Notes: generated by a model from the letters alone, not told the origin. Counted from the first letter of the stretch, positions 51,685-62,413 are shown. The stretch: 64,000 bases of DNA from Hyphomicrobiales bacterium (GCA_930633495.1 CAKNFJ010000001.1:4921001-4985000), one strand, 5' to 3'. Made by a program: numbers and translations.

Positions 51685-53046
51685 CTAGACTTGCGGCTCG
51701 CCCATGCCGCCGGCGGCGAGGAATTTCTCGAGCCAGTGGATGTTGTAGTCGCCATTGAGGATGTCCGGGTTGCGGACCAGCGTGCGAAACAGCGGCAGCG
51801 TCGTATCGACGCCATCGATGACGAACTCGTCCAGCGAGCGGCGCAGGCGCATCAGGCATTCGTCGCGGTTGCGACCGTGGACGATCAGCTTGCCGACCAG
51901 CGAGTCGTAATGCGGCGGGATGGCGTAGCCCTGATAGGCGGCCGAATCGACGCGCACTCCGAGGCCGCCCGGGGTGTGGAACGAGGCGATCTTGCCGGGC
52001 GAGGGGCGGAAGGTCGCCGGGTGCTCGGCATTGACGCGGCACTCGATGGCATGGCCCTCGATGATGATGTCCGACTGCTTGAGCGACAGCGGCGCGCCGG
52101 CGGCGATGCGGATCTGCTCGTTGACGAGGTCGATCCCGGTGATCATCTCCGTGACCGGATGCTCGACCTGGATGCGCGTGTTCATCTCGATGAAGTAGAA
52201 CTCGCCATCCTCATAGAGGAACTCGATCGTGCCGGCGCCGCGATATTGCAACTCGCGCATCGCCTTGGCGCAGATTTCGCCGATCCGGTCGCGCTCGCCG
52301 GCGTTGAGCGCGGGCGAGGGGCCTTCTTCCCAGACCTTCTGGTGGCGACGCTGCAGCGAGCAGTCGCGCTCGCCGAGATGGATGGCGTTGCCACGGCCGT
52401 CGCCGAGCACCTGGATCTCGATATGGCGCGGCTTCTCGAGATATTTCTCGATATAAACCGCATCGTCGCCGAAATTGGCCTTGGCCTCGCTGCGGGCGGT
52501 GGCGAGCAGGACGGGGAGCTCCTCCTCGTCGCGCACCACCTTCATGCCCTTGCCGCCACCGCCGGACGCGGCCTTGATGATGACGGGCAGGCCGATCTCG
52601 CGGGCGATGCGCAGCGCCTCGGCTTCATCGCTGACGCCGCCCTCTGAGCCGGGCACGCAGGGAATGCCGAGGCGCTTGGCGGTGCGCTTGGCCTCGATCT
52701 TGTCGCCCATGCTGCGGATATGCTCGGCCTTGGGGCCGATGAAGGTGATGTTGTGCTGCTCCAGGATCTCGGCGAAGCGGGCGTTCTCGGAGAGGAAGCC
52801 GTAGCCGGGGTGGACCGCATCGGCGCCCGTGATCTCGCAGGCGGCGATCAGGGCCGGGATATTGAGATAGCTTTCACGCGCCGGCGGCGGGCCGATGCAG
52901 ACGCTTTCATCGGCGAGACGCACATGCATCGCATTGGCGTCGGCCGTGGAGTGGACCGCGACGGTCGCGATTCCGAGCTCCTTGGCGGCGCGCAGGACGC
53001 GCAGTGCGATTTCTCCACGATTGGCGATCAGGATCTTGTCGAACAT
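51685..53046 (-). CDS. accC: acetyl-CoA carboxylase biotin carboxylase AccC
   Basis: AccC carboxylates the biotin on AccB with ATP and bicarbonate, the first half-reaction of fatty acid synthesis. The 453-residue protein has the full biotin carboxylase layout: [14 protein letters not shown], the ATP-grasp lid [30 protein letters not shown] and a C-terminal domain. ATG 53046 gives the standard N-terminus. It follows accB by 41 nt. Confidence 0.97.
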   Translation of the reverse strand: MFDKILIANRGEIALRVLRAAKELGIATVAVHSTADANAMHVRLADESVCIGPPPARESYLNIPALIAACEITGADAVHPGYGFLSENARFAEILEQHNITFIGPKAEHIRSMGDKIEAKRTAKRLGIPCVPGSEGGVSDEAEALRIAREIGLPVIIKAASGGGGKGMKVVRDEEELPVLLATARSEAKANFGDDAVYIEKYLEKPRHIEIQVLGDGRGNAIHLGERDCSLQRRHQKVWEEGPSPALNAGERDRIGEICAKAMRELQYRGAGTIEFLYEDGEFYFIEMNTRIQVEHPVTEMITGIDLVNEQIRIAAGAPLSLKQSDIIIEGHAIECRVNAEHPATFRPSPGKIASFHTPGGLGVRVDSAAYQGYAIPPHYDSLVGKLIVHGRNRDECLMRLRRSLDEFVIDGVDTTLPLFRTLVRNPDILNGDYNIHWLEKFLAAGGMGEPQV

Positions 53047-53087
53047 CTTGAAACCCAAATCGGATCCGACGGCGAGCGGCGCCGCGC

Positions 53088-53552
53088 TCACTCGATCACC
53101 AGCAGCGGTTCACCGTATTCGACCGGCTGGCCATCCTCGACCATGATGGCCGTGACCGTGCCGGCGCGCGGGGCGACGATGTCGTTGAAGGTCTTCATCG
53201 CCTCGACGAGCAGGATGCGCTCGCCCTGCTTCACGACGCTGCCGACCTCGACGAAGGGCTTGGCTTCGGGCGAGGGGCGGCGATAGGCGGTGCCGACCAT
53301 CGGCGAGTTGACCGCGCCCGGATGGGCGGCGGTCGGCTTGCTCTCGACGGGGGCGGCCGCTGCGGCGACCACGACAGGCGCGGCGACGGGCAGGGGCGCC
53401 GCAGCCGGAACCTGGACGGTTGCCATGATGTTGCGGGCGACGCGAACGCGCAGATCGCCCTTCTCGACCTCGATCTCGGTGAGATCGGTCTGGTTCAGAA
53501 GCTCGGCGAGCTCGCGGACAAGTTCGGGATCGATCGGGCTCTTGGTCGCCAT
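53088..53552 (-). CDS. accB: biotin carboxyl carrier protein AccB
   Basis: This 154-residue protein has an N-terminal dimerisation part, an Ala/Pro/Val-rich linker (about 45-80) and a C-terminal biotinyl domain with the biotin Lys K120 in VEAMKTFND. The residue after MK is Thr rather than the more usual Leu or Met. ATG 53552 is preferred over an upstream GTG. It forms the accBC operon. Confidence 0.96.
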   Translation of the reverse strand: MATKSPIDPELVRELAELLNQTDLTEIEVEKGDLRVRVARNIMATVQVPAAAPLPVAAPVVVAAAAAPVESKPTAAHPGAVNSPMVGTAYRRPSPEAKPFVEVGSVVKQGERILLVEAMKTFNDIVAPRAGTVTAIMVEDGQPVEYGEPLLVIE

Positions 53553-53850
53553 GGCGGGTGTCACCGTCTTCTTCGGATATTCGGATGGGCCGCGGCCAGC
53601 GCCGCAAGCCCGTTCATTCGATTTCAGATGGTCTTCGCCACCCGCTGCCGCATGTCGCCGTCCCGCTTGGAGCGAGCTGACCTGAGGAGGGGTCCGATCA
53701 GGACGTGGGCGGAAGCCATGGAGGGGCGTGATTCCGGCGCCGCGCGTGGGCGGCAGATGCCGCCCTCATAAACGTTGCGGGCCGGCAGGGGAAGCCTGAA
53801 CGGCGCCTGCCAGCCCGACATCTCGTCATCTTACGCGTGATCGGGGCCGA
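53553..53850. other. leader region of accBC, nothing recognised
   Basis: This is the 298-nt gap between the dsbA-like stop and accB. No gene is convincing; aroQ, which often precedes accB in related bacteria, is absent. The accB promoter must lie here. Confidence 0.4.
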
Positions 53851-54657
53851 TCAGCCGGCGCACTCGGTCTTGCCGCAGCGGCGCACCGATTCGATCTTCT
53901 TCTTGAGCGCGGCCTGCCCGACGGCGCCGAAGACGATCTCGTCGCCGACGATGAAGGCAGGCGTGCCGGTCAGGCCCAGCCGGTCGCCGAGCGCGACGGT
54001 GTCGTCGATCGCGGCCTTGGTGGCCGGGGAGTCCATGTCCTTCTTCAGCCGCTCGACATCGGCGCCGGTTTCCTTGGCGATTTCCAGCGCCTTGGCGGCA
54101 TTGACCTTGCCCTTCACGGCCATGAGCTTGTTGTGGAAATCGAAATACTTCTGGCCCTGGAGCTGGTTCTTGGCCGCGACGGCGACGCGGCTCGCCTCAA
54201 GCGAATCGGGCCCGAGGATCGGGAAGTCCTTCAGCACGACGCGCAGCTTCGGATCGGCCTTGGCGAGGGCGGTCACGTCCTCCATCGCCCTTTTGCAGAA
54301 GCCGCAGTTGTAATCCATGAATTCGACGAGGGTGATGTCACCTTCGGGATTGCCGATGATGACGGAGGTCGCCGGGTCGGTGATCCGCGCCTTTTCGGCA
54401 GCGACGGCTCCGCGCTGTGCCTCGGCCTGGGCCACGGTGTTGCGGCGCTCCAGCTCGATCAGCGCGTCCTGGATGATTTCGGGATTCTTCAGAAGCGTCT
54501 CGCGGACCAGATCGGTGACCGCCTTGCGCTGCTCGGGCGAGAGCGGCTGGCCCTGTGCCATGGCCGGCGCGGCGGAAGCGGCGAGCCAGAGGCCGAGCGC
54601 GAGCCCGGCAGGCCGCAGGCAAGCATGCGCCAGGCGGGTAAGGGTGCGGAAAGCCAT
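53851..54657 (-). CDS. DsbA-family thiol-disulfide oxidoreductase
   Basis: The 268-residue protein has a signal peptide (about 1-35, ending AMAQG), a helical N-terminal domain and a thioredoxin fold with active site CGFC (C118, C121) in FMDYNCGFCKR. The cis-Pro is in GLTGTPAFIVG. It resembles the Com1/ScsC-like periplasmic DsbA relatives rather than classic DsbA (CPHC). Two more Cys near the C-terminus (RRCGKTEC) may form a structural disulfide. Confidence 0.9.
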   Translation of the reverse strand: MAFRTLTRLAHACLRPAGLALGLWLAASAAPAMAQGQPLSPEQRKAVTDLVRETLLKNPEIIQDALIELERRNTVAQAEAQRGAVAAEKARITDPATSVIIGNPEGDITLVEFMDYNCGFCKRAMEDVTALAKADPKLRVVLKDFPILGPDSLEASRVAVAAKNQLQGQKYFDFHNKLMAVKGKVNAAKALEIAKETGADVERLKKDMDSPATKAAIDDTVALGDRLGLTGTPAFIVGDEIVFGAVGQAALKKKIESVRRCGKTECAG

Positions 54658-54842
54658 CTCGTCGTCCTTTCAAAAGCCGCCATGCGGAGAGAGGCCGCCG
54701 GCAGAACAAAGCGCTTGTTGGCGCGAGCTTGTGTGTCGCCGCCGTGCGAAGGTCAAATCACAGCTCTGACAGCGGAGGGCGGTTGCGGGCGGGCGCCGGC
54801 TCGGCTACGCGAGCGCGGCCCTTCGAAAAACCGGACAAGCCG

Positions 54843-56033
54843 ATGCAGACGCCCCTGTTTTCGCCCGCTTCGTTGCCTGCGCTCGCGGAGCGCGCCGAGC
54901 GCGTCGCCCCCTTCATCGTCATGGATGTGATGAACCAGGCTGCGGCGATCGAGCGTCGTGGCGGCTCGGTGGTGCATATGGAGGTCGGCCAGCCGTCGGC
55001 GCCGACGCCGGCCTCCATCCGCCACGCGGCGGCGCGGGCGCTTGAGGACGGGCGGATCGGGTATACGCAGGCGCTCGGCACGGATTCGCTCAGGGCTCGC
55101 ATCGCGCGGCATTATCGCGAAGCTTATGGCGTCGACGTGGCGGCCGAACGCGTAGTCGTGACGACGGGCTCCTCCGGCGGCTTCATCCTTGCCTTCCTGG
55201 CCTGCTTCCAGCCGGGGGCGCGGGTCGCGATCAGCGCGCCCGGCTATCCGGCCTATCGCAATATCCTGATCGCGCTCGGGCTCGAGCCGGTGGCGATCGA
55301 GGTGGGACCCGAGACCCGCTTCGCGCTTACGCCGGAGCTGATCGAGCGGGCGCATCGCGACAAGCCGCTCGCCGGCGTGCTGACGATGAGCCCGGCAAAT
55401 CCCACGGGCGTCGTGATGGCGCCCGAGGCCATCGCCGCGGTCGCGGCCTGCTGCCGCAAGCTCGGGCTCTGGTACATCTCCGACGAGATCTATCATGGGC
55501 TGACCTATGACGCGCCGGCGACGACGGCGCTTTCGGCCGACCCCGACGCGATCATCGTCAACTCCTTCTCGAAATACTACTGCATGACCGGATGGCGGGT
55601 CGGCTGGCTGGTCGTGCCGGAGCGGCTGGTGCGCACGATCGAGCGGCTGCAACAGAACCTGTCGATCTCGGTGCCCTATCTCAGTCAGGTCGCGGGAGAG
55701 GCGGCCTTCGATGCGACCGAGGAGTGCGAGGCCATCAAGGCGGGCTATGCGCAGAATCGCGACTTCCTGCTGGAAGCTTTGCCGGAGATCGGCCTCGGCG
55801 ATTTCCTGCCGGTCGACGGCGCCTTCTACATCTATCTCGACATCGGCCGGTATTCGAACGATTCCATGGCCTTCTGCCGGGGCGCTCTCGAAGAGGCGGG
55901 CGTCGCGATCACACCGGGCCTCGACTTCGACGAGGCGCGCGGCGCCCGCACGGTGAGGCTTTCCTTCGCCGGTTCGCTGGCCGAATGCGAGGAGGCCGTG
56001 TCCCGGATCGGTGGCTGGCTTGCTAAGCGTTGA
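54843..56033 (+). CDS. class I/II pyridoxal phosphate aminotransferase
   Basis: This 396-residue PLP enzyme of the aspartate aminotransferase fold has the cofactor Lys K244 in NSFSKYYCMTGWRVGW, the MSPANPTGVV and YISDEIYHGL elements, and a substrate-binding Arg near TVRLSFAG. The donor and acceptor are not clear. ATG 54843 starts the domain; it is divergent from the dsbA-like gene. Confidence 0.9.
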   Translation: MQTPLFSPASLPALAERAERVAPFIVMDVMNQAAAIERRGGSVVHMEVGQPSAPTPASIRHAAARALEDGRIGYTQALGTDSLRARIARHYREAYGVDVAAERVVVTTGSSGGFILAFLACFQPGARVAISAPGYPAYRNILIALGLEPVAIEVGPETRFALTPELIERAHRDKPLAGVLTMSPANPTGVVMAPEAIAAVAACCRKLGLWYISDEIYHGLTYDAPATTALSADPDAIIVNSFSKYYCMTGWRVGWLVVPERLVRTIERLQQNLSISVPYLSQVAGEAAFDATEECEAIKAGYAQNRDFLLEALPEIGLGDFLPVDGAFYIYLDIGRYSNDSMAFCRGALEEAGVAITPGLDFDEARGARTVRLSFAGSLAECEEAVSRIGGWLAKR

Positions 56034-56101
56034 GCGACGTGCGTCCCACTTGCCAGAATCTGCGGAAAGTCAGCATTCTACAATTGCGGGAGGGGAGGTA
56101 G

Positions 56102-58417
56102 ATGATGGACGTCACGGTAGCTGGTGAGGCTTCTCGGAAGCGTCCTGAAGCTCGCTTCCTCATCAGACTGGCTATCGCCGCGGTCATGCTCGGCATGTCC
56201 GCCACCGGCGCCGTGCCGGCCGAGCCTGCGCGGGCCGAAACGCAGGCGCCGATCATTCTCAATCTGCGGGGCGACGAGACGCCCGAAGCGATCCGCAGGA
56301 TGGTCGAGGCCCTGTCCGCCCCGGGGCGGCAGGTGGAGATCAGGGTTGGAGGAGCAGGCGCTACGCCGACCGCGGCCGCGCCGGCTGCACCGCCGGAGCC
56401 GGCGGCAAAGGCGAAGCCTGCCGGTCATCCCTCGCTGATGATGGACGAAGAAGGGTTGCAGGCCGAGGTCGAGGCGCTCGTCGACCGGTTCGTCGACGGG
56501 GTCGAATATGGGAGCTCTTCGATTCCCTCGATCTCCCAGCTACCGGGCGACTGGGAACAGGCCTGGCAGCGCAATCTCAACGGACGGAATGGCCCGACGG
56601 CGGGTTGGCGGATCGTCGGGATCCTCTGCCTCGCGCTTGCGATCGCGCTTGCGTTCCGGTTCGGCACCCGGCGGTGGTTCGCCCGCCGGCAATTTCCTTC
56701 CGGGCCGGAGTTCACGCCGCGGCTCGTCGCCTCGTCCTGGGGACTGCTCCAGGATGTGGCGACCGTCGTGATCGCGCTGGGAGTGGCCAGGATCGCCCGG
56801 AATGCCTGGCTTCCCGAGAACGATCTCGCCATGATCACCCTCTCTACGGGAGCAAACGGCATAGCGATCGGCGCACTTTATATTGCCGTCGGCCGCTTCC
56901 TGCTTTCGCCGCGGGCGCCGGAACGACGCATCATGCCGCTGCCGCGCGCCCAGCGGCATTTCCGGCTGCTGATCGCCTATTCCATCATCACGCCGCTCGT
57001 GGTGACGGGAATCCTGCTGGCTCATCATGTCAGCTCCGGCCCCCGCCCGGTGACCGGGCTCATCGCGCTCACGGGCCTGGCCGTCACGCTGTTCAAGCTC
57101 TGGTGGTTCTATAATGGCCGGCATGACCTGACCGCGCTGGTCCTATCCGGGTCGTCGGAGCCAGGCCCGATCCGGAGGGCCGTCGCGACCGGAACGGCGT
57201 GGTTCTACATGGCGGTGACGGTCATTCTGTGGATGGTCAGCAGTGCGGCGGCGATGATGTCGAATGGCGGCCGCTGGGCCGAGGCGTCGGCCCTGACGCA
57301 GGCGGCGATCGTCATCGTTCCCATTATCGCCGTCGGGCTTTCGAGCCTCCTGCGCTGCCACGCCATGCGGCGCGAGGCGGAGCAGGGGGTGACGCCGATG
57401 CGGCGCGCCAGTAGCGCGGCCCTGCGGGCGGCCGCCGTCGGCGTGATCTGGGCCATCGGCTTCTTCATCCTCGCGCGCCTCTGGGCCGGGTTGCTGCTCG
57501 GCGTGAGCTCGGGACAGTTCGCGGGCGTCATGCGGCAGATCGCGGGTGTCGCGGTGTTCGCTTTCGCCGGCTGGGTCGCCCTCGTCTTCCTGCATGCCTT
57601 CTTCGACGCTTACACGCCGAAGCGGAGAGTCATCGGACCCGCCGACGAGGATTCGGCGCATGAGGAGGGCGTGCCGAGCCGGCTCGGGACCGTGTTGCCG
57701 GTGCTGCGCGGCGTCGTGCTCGGCGCGGTGCTCGGCCTGACGGTCCTTGTGGTCCTGTCGCGCCTCGGCGTCGATATCGGGCCTCTGCTCGCCGGTTTCG
57801 GCATTCTCGGCCTTGCGATCTCGTTCGGATCGCAGGCGCTGGTCCGCGATATCGTCTCGGGCGTGTTCTTCATGCTGGAGGACGCTTTCCGGGTTGGCGA
57901 ATACGTCGATACCGGCAGGCTCAAGGGCACCGTCGAGAAGATCTCGCTGCGTTCGATGCAACTGCGCCACCAGAGCGGCCAGATCCACACCGTGCCTTTC
58001 GGCCAGGTGCAGTCGCTGACCAACGCCAGCCGGGACTGGGCCACGGTAAAGTTCAACGTGCGGCTCGATCACTCGGCCGATATCGAGCAAGCCCGCAAGG
58101 CGATCAAGAAGACCGGCATCGCCCTCATGGAAGATCCGGAGTTCGGGCCGCATTTCATTGCGCCGCTCAAGATGCAGGGCGTGGCCGATATCGTCGACAG
58201 CGCCATCGTGGTTCGGCTGAAGTTCACCGGAAAGCCCAGCCAGGCGTCGATGCTGCAGCGCGAGGCGCTGAAGCGCGTCTATCGTGCGCTGAACGAGGCC
58301 CGTATTCCGTTCGCGTCCAACGCCGTCACGGTACGGGGCGGCGAACGCGGAGCGCAGGCGGGAGCGGCCGCCGCGATTTCGACAGTGCCGCCGCCGACGC
58401 CGCTTGCGGCGGGATAG
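56102..58417 (+). CDS. large MscS-family mechanosensitive channel
   Basis: The 771-residue inner-membrane protein has a signal-like N-terminus (to about residue 45) and a periplasmic Pro/Ala-rich part. About ten membrane helices follow, with the MscS core at 540-740 (GFGILGLAISFGSQALVRDIVSGVFFMLEDAFRVGEYV). It should open on membrane tension to release solutes in hypoosmotic shock. It has GGAGGGGAGG just before the start. It is much larger than E. coli MscS (286) and resembles YbdG/YbiO-type members. Confidence 0.9.
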   Translation: MMDVTVAGEASRKRPEARFLIRLAIAAVMLGMSATGAVPAEPARAETQAPIILNLRGDETPEAIRRMVEALSAPGRQVEIRVGGAGATPTAAAPAAPPEPAAKAKPAGHPSLMMDEEGLQAEVEALVDRFVDGVEYGSSSIPSISQLPGDWEQAWQRNLNGRNGPTAGWRIVGILCLALAIALAFRFGTRRWFARRQFPSGPEFTPRLVASSWGLLQDVATVVIALGVARIARNAWLPENDLAMITLSTGANGIAIGALYIAVGRFLLSPRAPERRIMPLPRAQRHFRLLIAYSIITPLVVTGILLAHHVSSGPRPVTGLIALTGLAVTLFKLWWFYNGRHDLTALVLSGSSEPGPIRRAVATGTAWFYMAVTVILWMVSSAAAMMSNGGRWAEASALTQAAIVIVPIIAVGLSSLLRCHAMRREAEQGVTPMRRASSAALRAAAVGVIWAIGFFILARLWAGLLLGVSSGQFAGVMRQIAGVAVFAFAGWVALVFLHAFFDAYTPKRRVIGPADEDSAHEEGVPSRLGTVLPVLRGVVLGAVLGLTVLVVLSRLGVDIGPLLAGFGILGLAISFGSQALVRDIVSGVFFMLEDAFRVGEYVDTGRLKGTVEKISLRSMQLRHQSGQIHTVPFGQVQSLTNASRDWATVKFNVRLDHSADIEQARKAIKKTGIALMEDPEFGPHFIAPLKMQGVADIVDSAIVVRLKFTGKPSQASMLQREALKRVYRALNEARIPFASNAVTVRGGERGAQAGAAAAISTVPPPTPLAAG

Positions 58418-58538
58418 AGCCGCTTCTGATCCACTGGCCCCTATTGCTTCGCAGGGTCTATGCTTGGGCTTGCCAAAGGACAGACTCAGGGGCGCGCAAT
58501 GATGCGGTTCAGCGAAGTCGAGAAGGGGTTTCGGCTGC

Positions 58539-58892
58539 TCACAGCAGCAGGAACAGGCCGAAGCCCGTGACCGTCAGCACGGCTCCGAACAGGCGGGCGA
58601 GGCGGGCGGCGCCGATCACCGACGAGCGCTCGGCTCGGCGGCTGGCCTGGGCGGAATGCTCCGCCTGCATCTCGCTGCGATACTGCTCGGCGTAGAGGCT
58701 GACCGCCATCTGGTGGCCGACCGCGCGGTCGCCTTCGAGCTCGACCCTGACCGCGATGAACAGGACGAGCAGGCCGAGAACTCCGACGCCGAACCAGCCG
58801 ACCGCGCGCCAGGCGAGCAGGGCCAGGACAATCAGGCATAGCCCCGAGAGGGCGGCGAGGACGAAGGGCTCCCTGCTGCGTGGCGGCGTCAT
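58539..58892 (-). CDS. small membrane protein, unknown function
   Basis: This 117-residue protein has two N-terminal hydrophobic helices (LAALSGLCLIVLALLAW, FGVGVLGLLVLFIAV), a polar middle part rich in Glu, Gln and Arg, and a third C-terminal helix. No family is recognised. It lies alone between the MscS gene and rne. Confidence 0.6.
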   Translation of the reverse strand: MTPPRSREPFVLAALSGLCLIVLALLAWRAVGWFGVGVLGLLVLFIAVRVELEGDRAVGHQMAVSLYAEQYRSEMQAEHSAQASRRAERSSVIGAARLARLFGAVLTVTGFGLFLLL

Positions 58893-58974
58893 GCTTGCTC
58901 CCAGGAGCCGGCTTTCGGTTCGCGAATGATGCCCGCTTTCGCCGCCATGGCCAATATGGGAGGCCCTTCACGAA

Positions 58975-59002
58975 AAAGGCCCGCTGCGGAGAGCGGGCCT
59001 TT
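58975..59002 (-). terminator. rho-independent terminator of rne
   Basis: An 11-bp perfect stem (arm AAAGGCCCGCT) with a 6-nt loop lies 24 nt after the rne stop, and on the minus strand it is followed by TTTTT. Confidence 0.85.
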
Positions 59003-59026
59003 CGATTTCGCGTTGATGTCAGCCGA

Positions 59027-61807
59027 TCAGGAACGGCCCGCGAGCCTGTTCCACCAGCCGCCGCGCTTGGGGCGGGCGGGGTCGGCCGGCGTCAGCACGA
59101 CCGCGACAGGCTCCTCGGCCGGCGCCTGCGCCGGTGCCGGTTCGGGCGCGATCGGGGCAGCCGGTTCCTCGGCGGGCAGGGCCTCGACCTCGGGCTGCGC
59201 CTCGGTGGGAGCGGGAGCCGCTTCCGCTGCAGCCTCGCCGCCCTCGGTGATCGGCACGACCTTCTTGCGTGAACGGCTGCGCTTGGGCTTCGCGGCCTCG
59301 GCCGGAGCCGGCTCGGCTTCCGCCGCGACCGTTTCCGTCTTGGCCTCGGCCTCCTTGGCGGCTTCCGCCTTCGGCTTGCGGGCGCGGCTGCGCTTCGGCT
59401 TCACCGGTTCGGCAGGCGCCTCCTCGGCCGCCGGCTCGGCGGCGGCCTCGGCGACAGGCGCTTCGATTACCGCTTCGGCAACGATCTCGACATCCGCGGT
59501 CTCACCCGCCTCGTCGCCATCATCGCCTTCGGAATCGTCACCCCCCTGACCATCGAGCTGCTGGCCCTGGTCATCGCGCTCACCGCCGCGACGACGACGG
59601 CGGCGGCGACGGCGGCGGCGGCCTTCGCGATCGGCGTCGCCTCGTTCGCCCTGGGCCTCGCCAGCGGTCATCTCGTTATCGCCGGTCTCCGCGTCGAGGG
59701 CGGCGGCCTCCGCCGCGGCGTCGAGCGCCTCGTCATCGACATCGGAGGCGATGGCTTCGGCCTTGAAGCTCGTCGGGACGATGCGCCCCTCGTTGCCGAC
59801 GAATTCGCCGCGCTCGACTTCGAAGTAGCGCGTGCCGATCAGGTTGATATCGGTCGAGACCGTGATCGCGACGTTGAAGCGGGCCTCGAGATCGGCGAGA
59901 TGGGCGCGCTTCTGGTTGAGGACGTAGAGCGCGACCTCCGGCCGGGTGCGGACGGTGAGGTTGTGGGAGGCGCTCTTGATCAGCGTCTCCTCCAGCGCGC
60001 GCAGGATCTGCAGCGCCACCGAAGAGGTCGAGCGGATCATGCCCGCGCCGGCGCAGTGCGGGCAAGGGACCGAGGAGCTCTCCAGCACGCCGGTGCGGAT
60101 GCGCTGGCGCGACATCTCCAGCAGGCCGAAGGCCGAGATGCGGCCGACCTGGATGCGGGCGCGGTCGTCCTTCAGGCACTCCTTCAGCTTCTTCTCGACG
60201 GCGCGGTTGTTCCGGTTCTCTTCCATGTCGATGAAATCGATCACGATGAGGCCGGCGAGGTCGCGCAGGCGCAGCTGGCGGGAAATCTCCTCCGCCGCTT
60301 CGAGATTGGTCTTGAGGGCGGTGTCCTCGATATTGTGCTCGCGGGTCGAACGCCCCGAGTTGATGTCGATCGCGACCAGCGCTTCCGTCTGATTGATGAC
60401 GAGATAGCCGCCCGACTTCAGCGTGACCGTGTTCGAGAACATCGCGTCGAGTTGGCTCTCGACGCCGAAGCTCGCGAAGAGCGGCGTCTGCTCGCGATAG
60501 GGCTTCACGCTCTTGGCATGGCTCGGCATGAGCATGCGCATGAAGTCCTTGGCTTCGCGGTAGGCGGTTTCGCCGGCGACGTGAACCTCGTCGATATCCT
60601 TGTTGTAGAGGTCGCGGATCGAGCGCTTGACGAGGTTGCCCTCCTCATAGACCAGCGACGGAGCGACCGAGGCGAGTGTCAGCTCGCGCACGCTCTCCCA
60701 CATCCGCATGAGATATTCGTAGTCGCGCCGGATCTCGACCTTGGTGCGCGAGGCGCCGGCCGTGCGCAGGATCAGGCCCATCCCCTCGGGAACCTCGAGC
60801 TCGGTCGCGATTTCCTTGAGGCGCTTGCGGTCCTCGGCATTGGTGATCTTGCGCGAGATGCCGCCGCCCTTACCGGTATTCGGCATCAGCACCGAGTAGC
60901 GGCCGGCGAGCGAGAGATAGGTGGTGAGGGCGGCGCCCTTGTTGCCGCGCTCTTCCTTGACGACCTGGACCAGGATGATCTGGCGGCGCTTGATCACCTC
61001 CTGGATCTTGTACTGGCGGCGGTGGCTGCGCTGGCGCCGCTCCGGCATGTCGTCGAGGGCGTCGCCGCCACCGAGCTGCTCGGGAGCCTCCTCGGCATCG
61101 TCGCCGTTCTCGTCCTCGCCTTCATCGGCGCCTTCGTCGTCGGAAGGCTTGCGGGCCTCGGCCTCGCCGGCTTCGTCGTCCGCCGTCACCTCGGCGGTCT
61201 CTCCCGCCGCCTCGACGGTCTCGAACGTCAGCGGAGCCGCGTTCCCGGCAGCATCCTCAGTCGTCGATTCGGTGACGGCCGGGGCGAAGTATTCCCCGAA
61301 GGCCGGGGCGCCTTCGTTGACCATCGCGGCTTCCTTGCCGTCGGTCTCGACGCGCTCCTCGCCGCTGGCCTCGACACCTTCGCCATTCGCCTCGACCTCG
61401 GCCGAGACGGTTTCGTCGGCGGCGGCTTTCTTGGCGCGGTTGTCGCGGTCGCCACGGCGGCCACGGTCGCGGCGACCCCGCTTCTCGCGACGCTCCTCGT
61501 CGCGTTCCTCGTCGCGCTCGGCCCGCGCCTCGTCTTCGAGCAGCGCCTGCCGGTCGGCGACCGGGATCTGGTAGTAGTCGGGATGAATCTCGGAGAAGGC
61601 GAGGAAACCGTGACGGTTGCCGCCGTACTCCACGAACGCCGCCTGGAGCGAGGGCTCCACGCGGGTCACCTTGGCGAGATAGATGTTGCCGCGGAGCGGC
61701 TTCCGGCTGGCGGATTCGAAATCAAATTCCTCGACGCGGGATCCGCGGACCACCACGACCCGGGTCTCCTCCGGGTGGGTGGCATCGATAAGCATCTTGT
61801 TGGCCAT
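59027..61807 (-). CDS. rne: ribonuclease E
   Basis: RNase E is the essential endonuclease that starts mRNA decay and processes rRNA and tRNA. The 926-residue protein has an S1 domain (about 35-85 and 275-330) split by an acidic insert of about 180 residues, a known trait of alphaproteobacterial forms. Catalytic Asp residues are in VAIDINSGR and LIVIDFIDM, and the zinc-link Cys pair is CPHC. The C-terminal 250 residues are Glu/Ala/Pro-rich with Arg runs, suited to scaffold a degradosome. An unusually long 5' region precedes it. Confidence 0.96.
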   Translation of the reverse strand: MANKMLIDATHPEETRVVVVRGSRVEEFDFESASRKPLRGNIYLAKVTRVEPSLQAAFVEYGGNRHGFLAFSEIHPDYYQIPVADRQALLEDEARAERDEERDEERREKRGRRDRGRRGDRDNRAKKAAADETVSAEVEANGEGVEASGEERVETDGKEAAMVNEGAPAFGEYFAPAVTESTTEDAAGNAAPLTFETVEAAGETAEVTADDEAGEAEARKPSDDEGADEGEDENGDDAEEAPEQLGGGDALDDMPERRQRSHRRQYKIQEVIKRRQIILVQVVKEERGNKGAALTTYLSLAGRYSVLMPNTGKGGGISRKITNAEDRKRLKEIATELEVPEGMGLILRTAGASRTKVEIRRDYEYLMRMWESVRELTLASVAPSLVYEEGNLVKRSIRDLYNKDIDEVHVAGETAYREAKDFMRMLMPSHAKSVKPYREQTPLFASFGVESQLDAMFSNTVTLKSGGYLVINQTEALVAIDINSGRSTREHNIEDTALKTNLEAAEEISRQLRLRDLAGLIVIDFIDMEENRNNRAVEKKLKECLKDDRARIQVGRISAFGLLEMSRQRIRTGVLESSSVPCPHCAGAGMIRSTSSVALQILRALEETLIKSASHNLTVRTRPEVALYVLNQKRAHLADLEARFNVAITVSTDINLIGTRYFEVERGEFVGNEGRIVPTSFKAEAIASDVDDEALDAAAEAAALDAETGDNEMTAGEAQGERGDADREGRRRRRRRRRRRGGERDDQGQQLDGQGGDDSEGDDGDEAGETADVEIVAEAVIEAPVAEAAAEPAAEEAPAEPVKPKRSRARKPKAEAAKEAEAKTETVAAEAEPAPAEAAKPKRSRSRKKVVPITEGGEAAAEAAPAPTEAQPEVEALPAEEPAAPIAPEPAPAQAPAEEPVAVVLTPADPARPKRGGWWNRLAGRS

Positions 61808-62413
61808 ATGAAACTTCCATTGGCGCGACCGCCGGTGCAGGCGTGGCTACGGACAGGAGTCCGCCGCCGCGAGCAGGGGCGCCGCGTTGAAGCCGGGACA
61901 AGCCGGCATGTTGCAGGGGGAGGAAAAGGTCGATCTGGACAGGAATGCGGGTCGGGACGGCGGCTCGGGCACGAAGCCCGGCACGGTCCCGCAGGTTCGG
62001 ACGGTTCACCGTTGGTGCTAGCGGCGTCGTTTGCCCCGTCATCTGTCCTGACCTGCGATGTGTCCGCCGGGAGGCGGGCCCATCGCGTTTGCACGCTCGC
62101 AAGACAAGGCTGGGCGCAGAAAAACTCGCAATGCCCATACCAACCGTCTGCGGACGATCCGTTGCGGCTGTCTCGCCGCTGCCGCTCCCGTGAGAGAGGA
62201 CAGCGCAACCTGCTCCGGACGCCGACGGATCGCTTGATCCGGATGTGTCCTCTGCGCAGGCCGACGGGCAGCCGGTTTCATTACAGACAGGTGATGGTGA
62301 TTTGCAAGTCACATGACGGCCGCATTTCGCCGACCCCGTGCCACGGCGGTTCACCTCTCCGCTTCCAGATGGTAACGCCCCTTTAAGATTTCACCCCCCG
62401 TTATGGTTAAGTC
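61808..62413. other. divergent region between rne and the amidase gene
   Basis: This 606-nt region has no convincing gene. It holds both promoters and very likely a long rne 5' leader, which in other bacteria serves RNase E autoregulation. I cannot assign exact promoter boxes. Confidence 0.45.

Noticed and set aside
53624..53821. Possible 65-codon gene between the dsbA-like gene and accB
   Set aside because: No ribosome site, Arg/Pro-rich composition and no similarity to anything I know; aroQ, expected here in relatives, is not present.
59900..62386. Long plus-strand frame opposite rne that reaches into the intergenic region
   Set aside because: Shadow of the rne coding strand; no domain and no ribosome site, and rne is certain.
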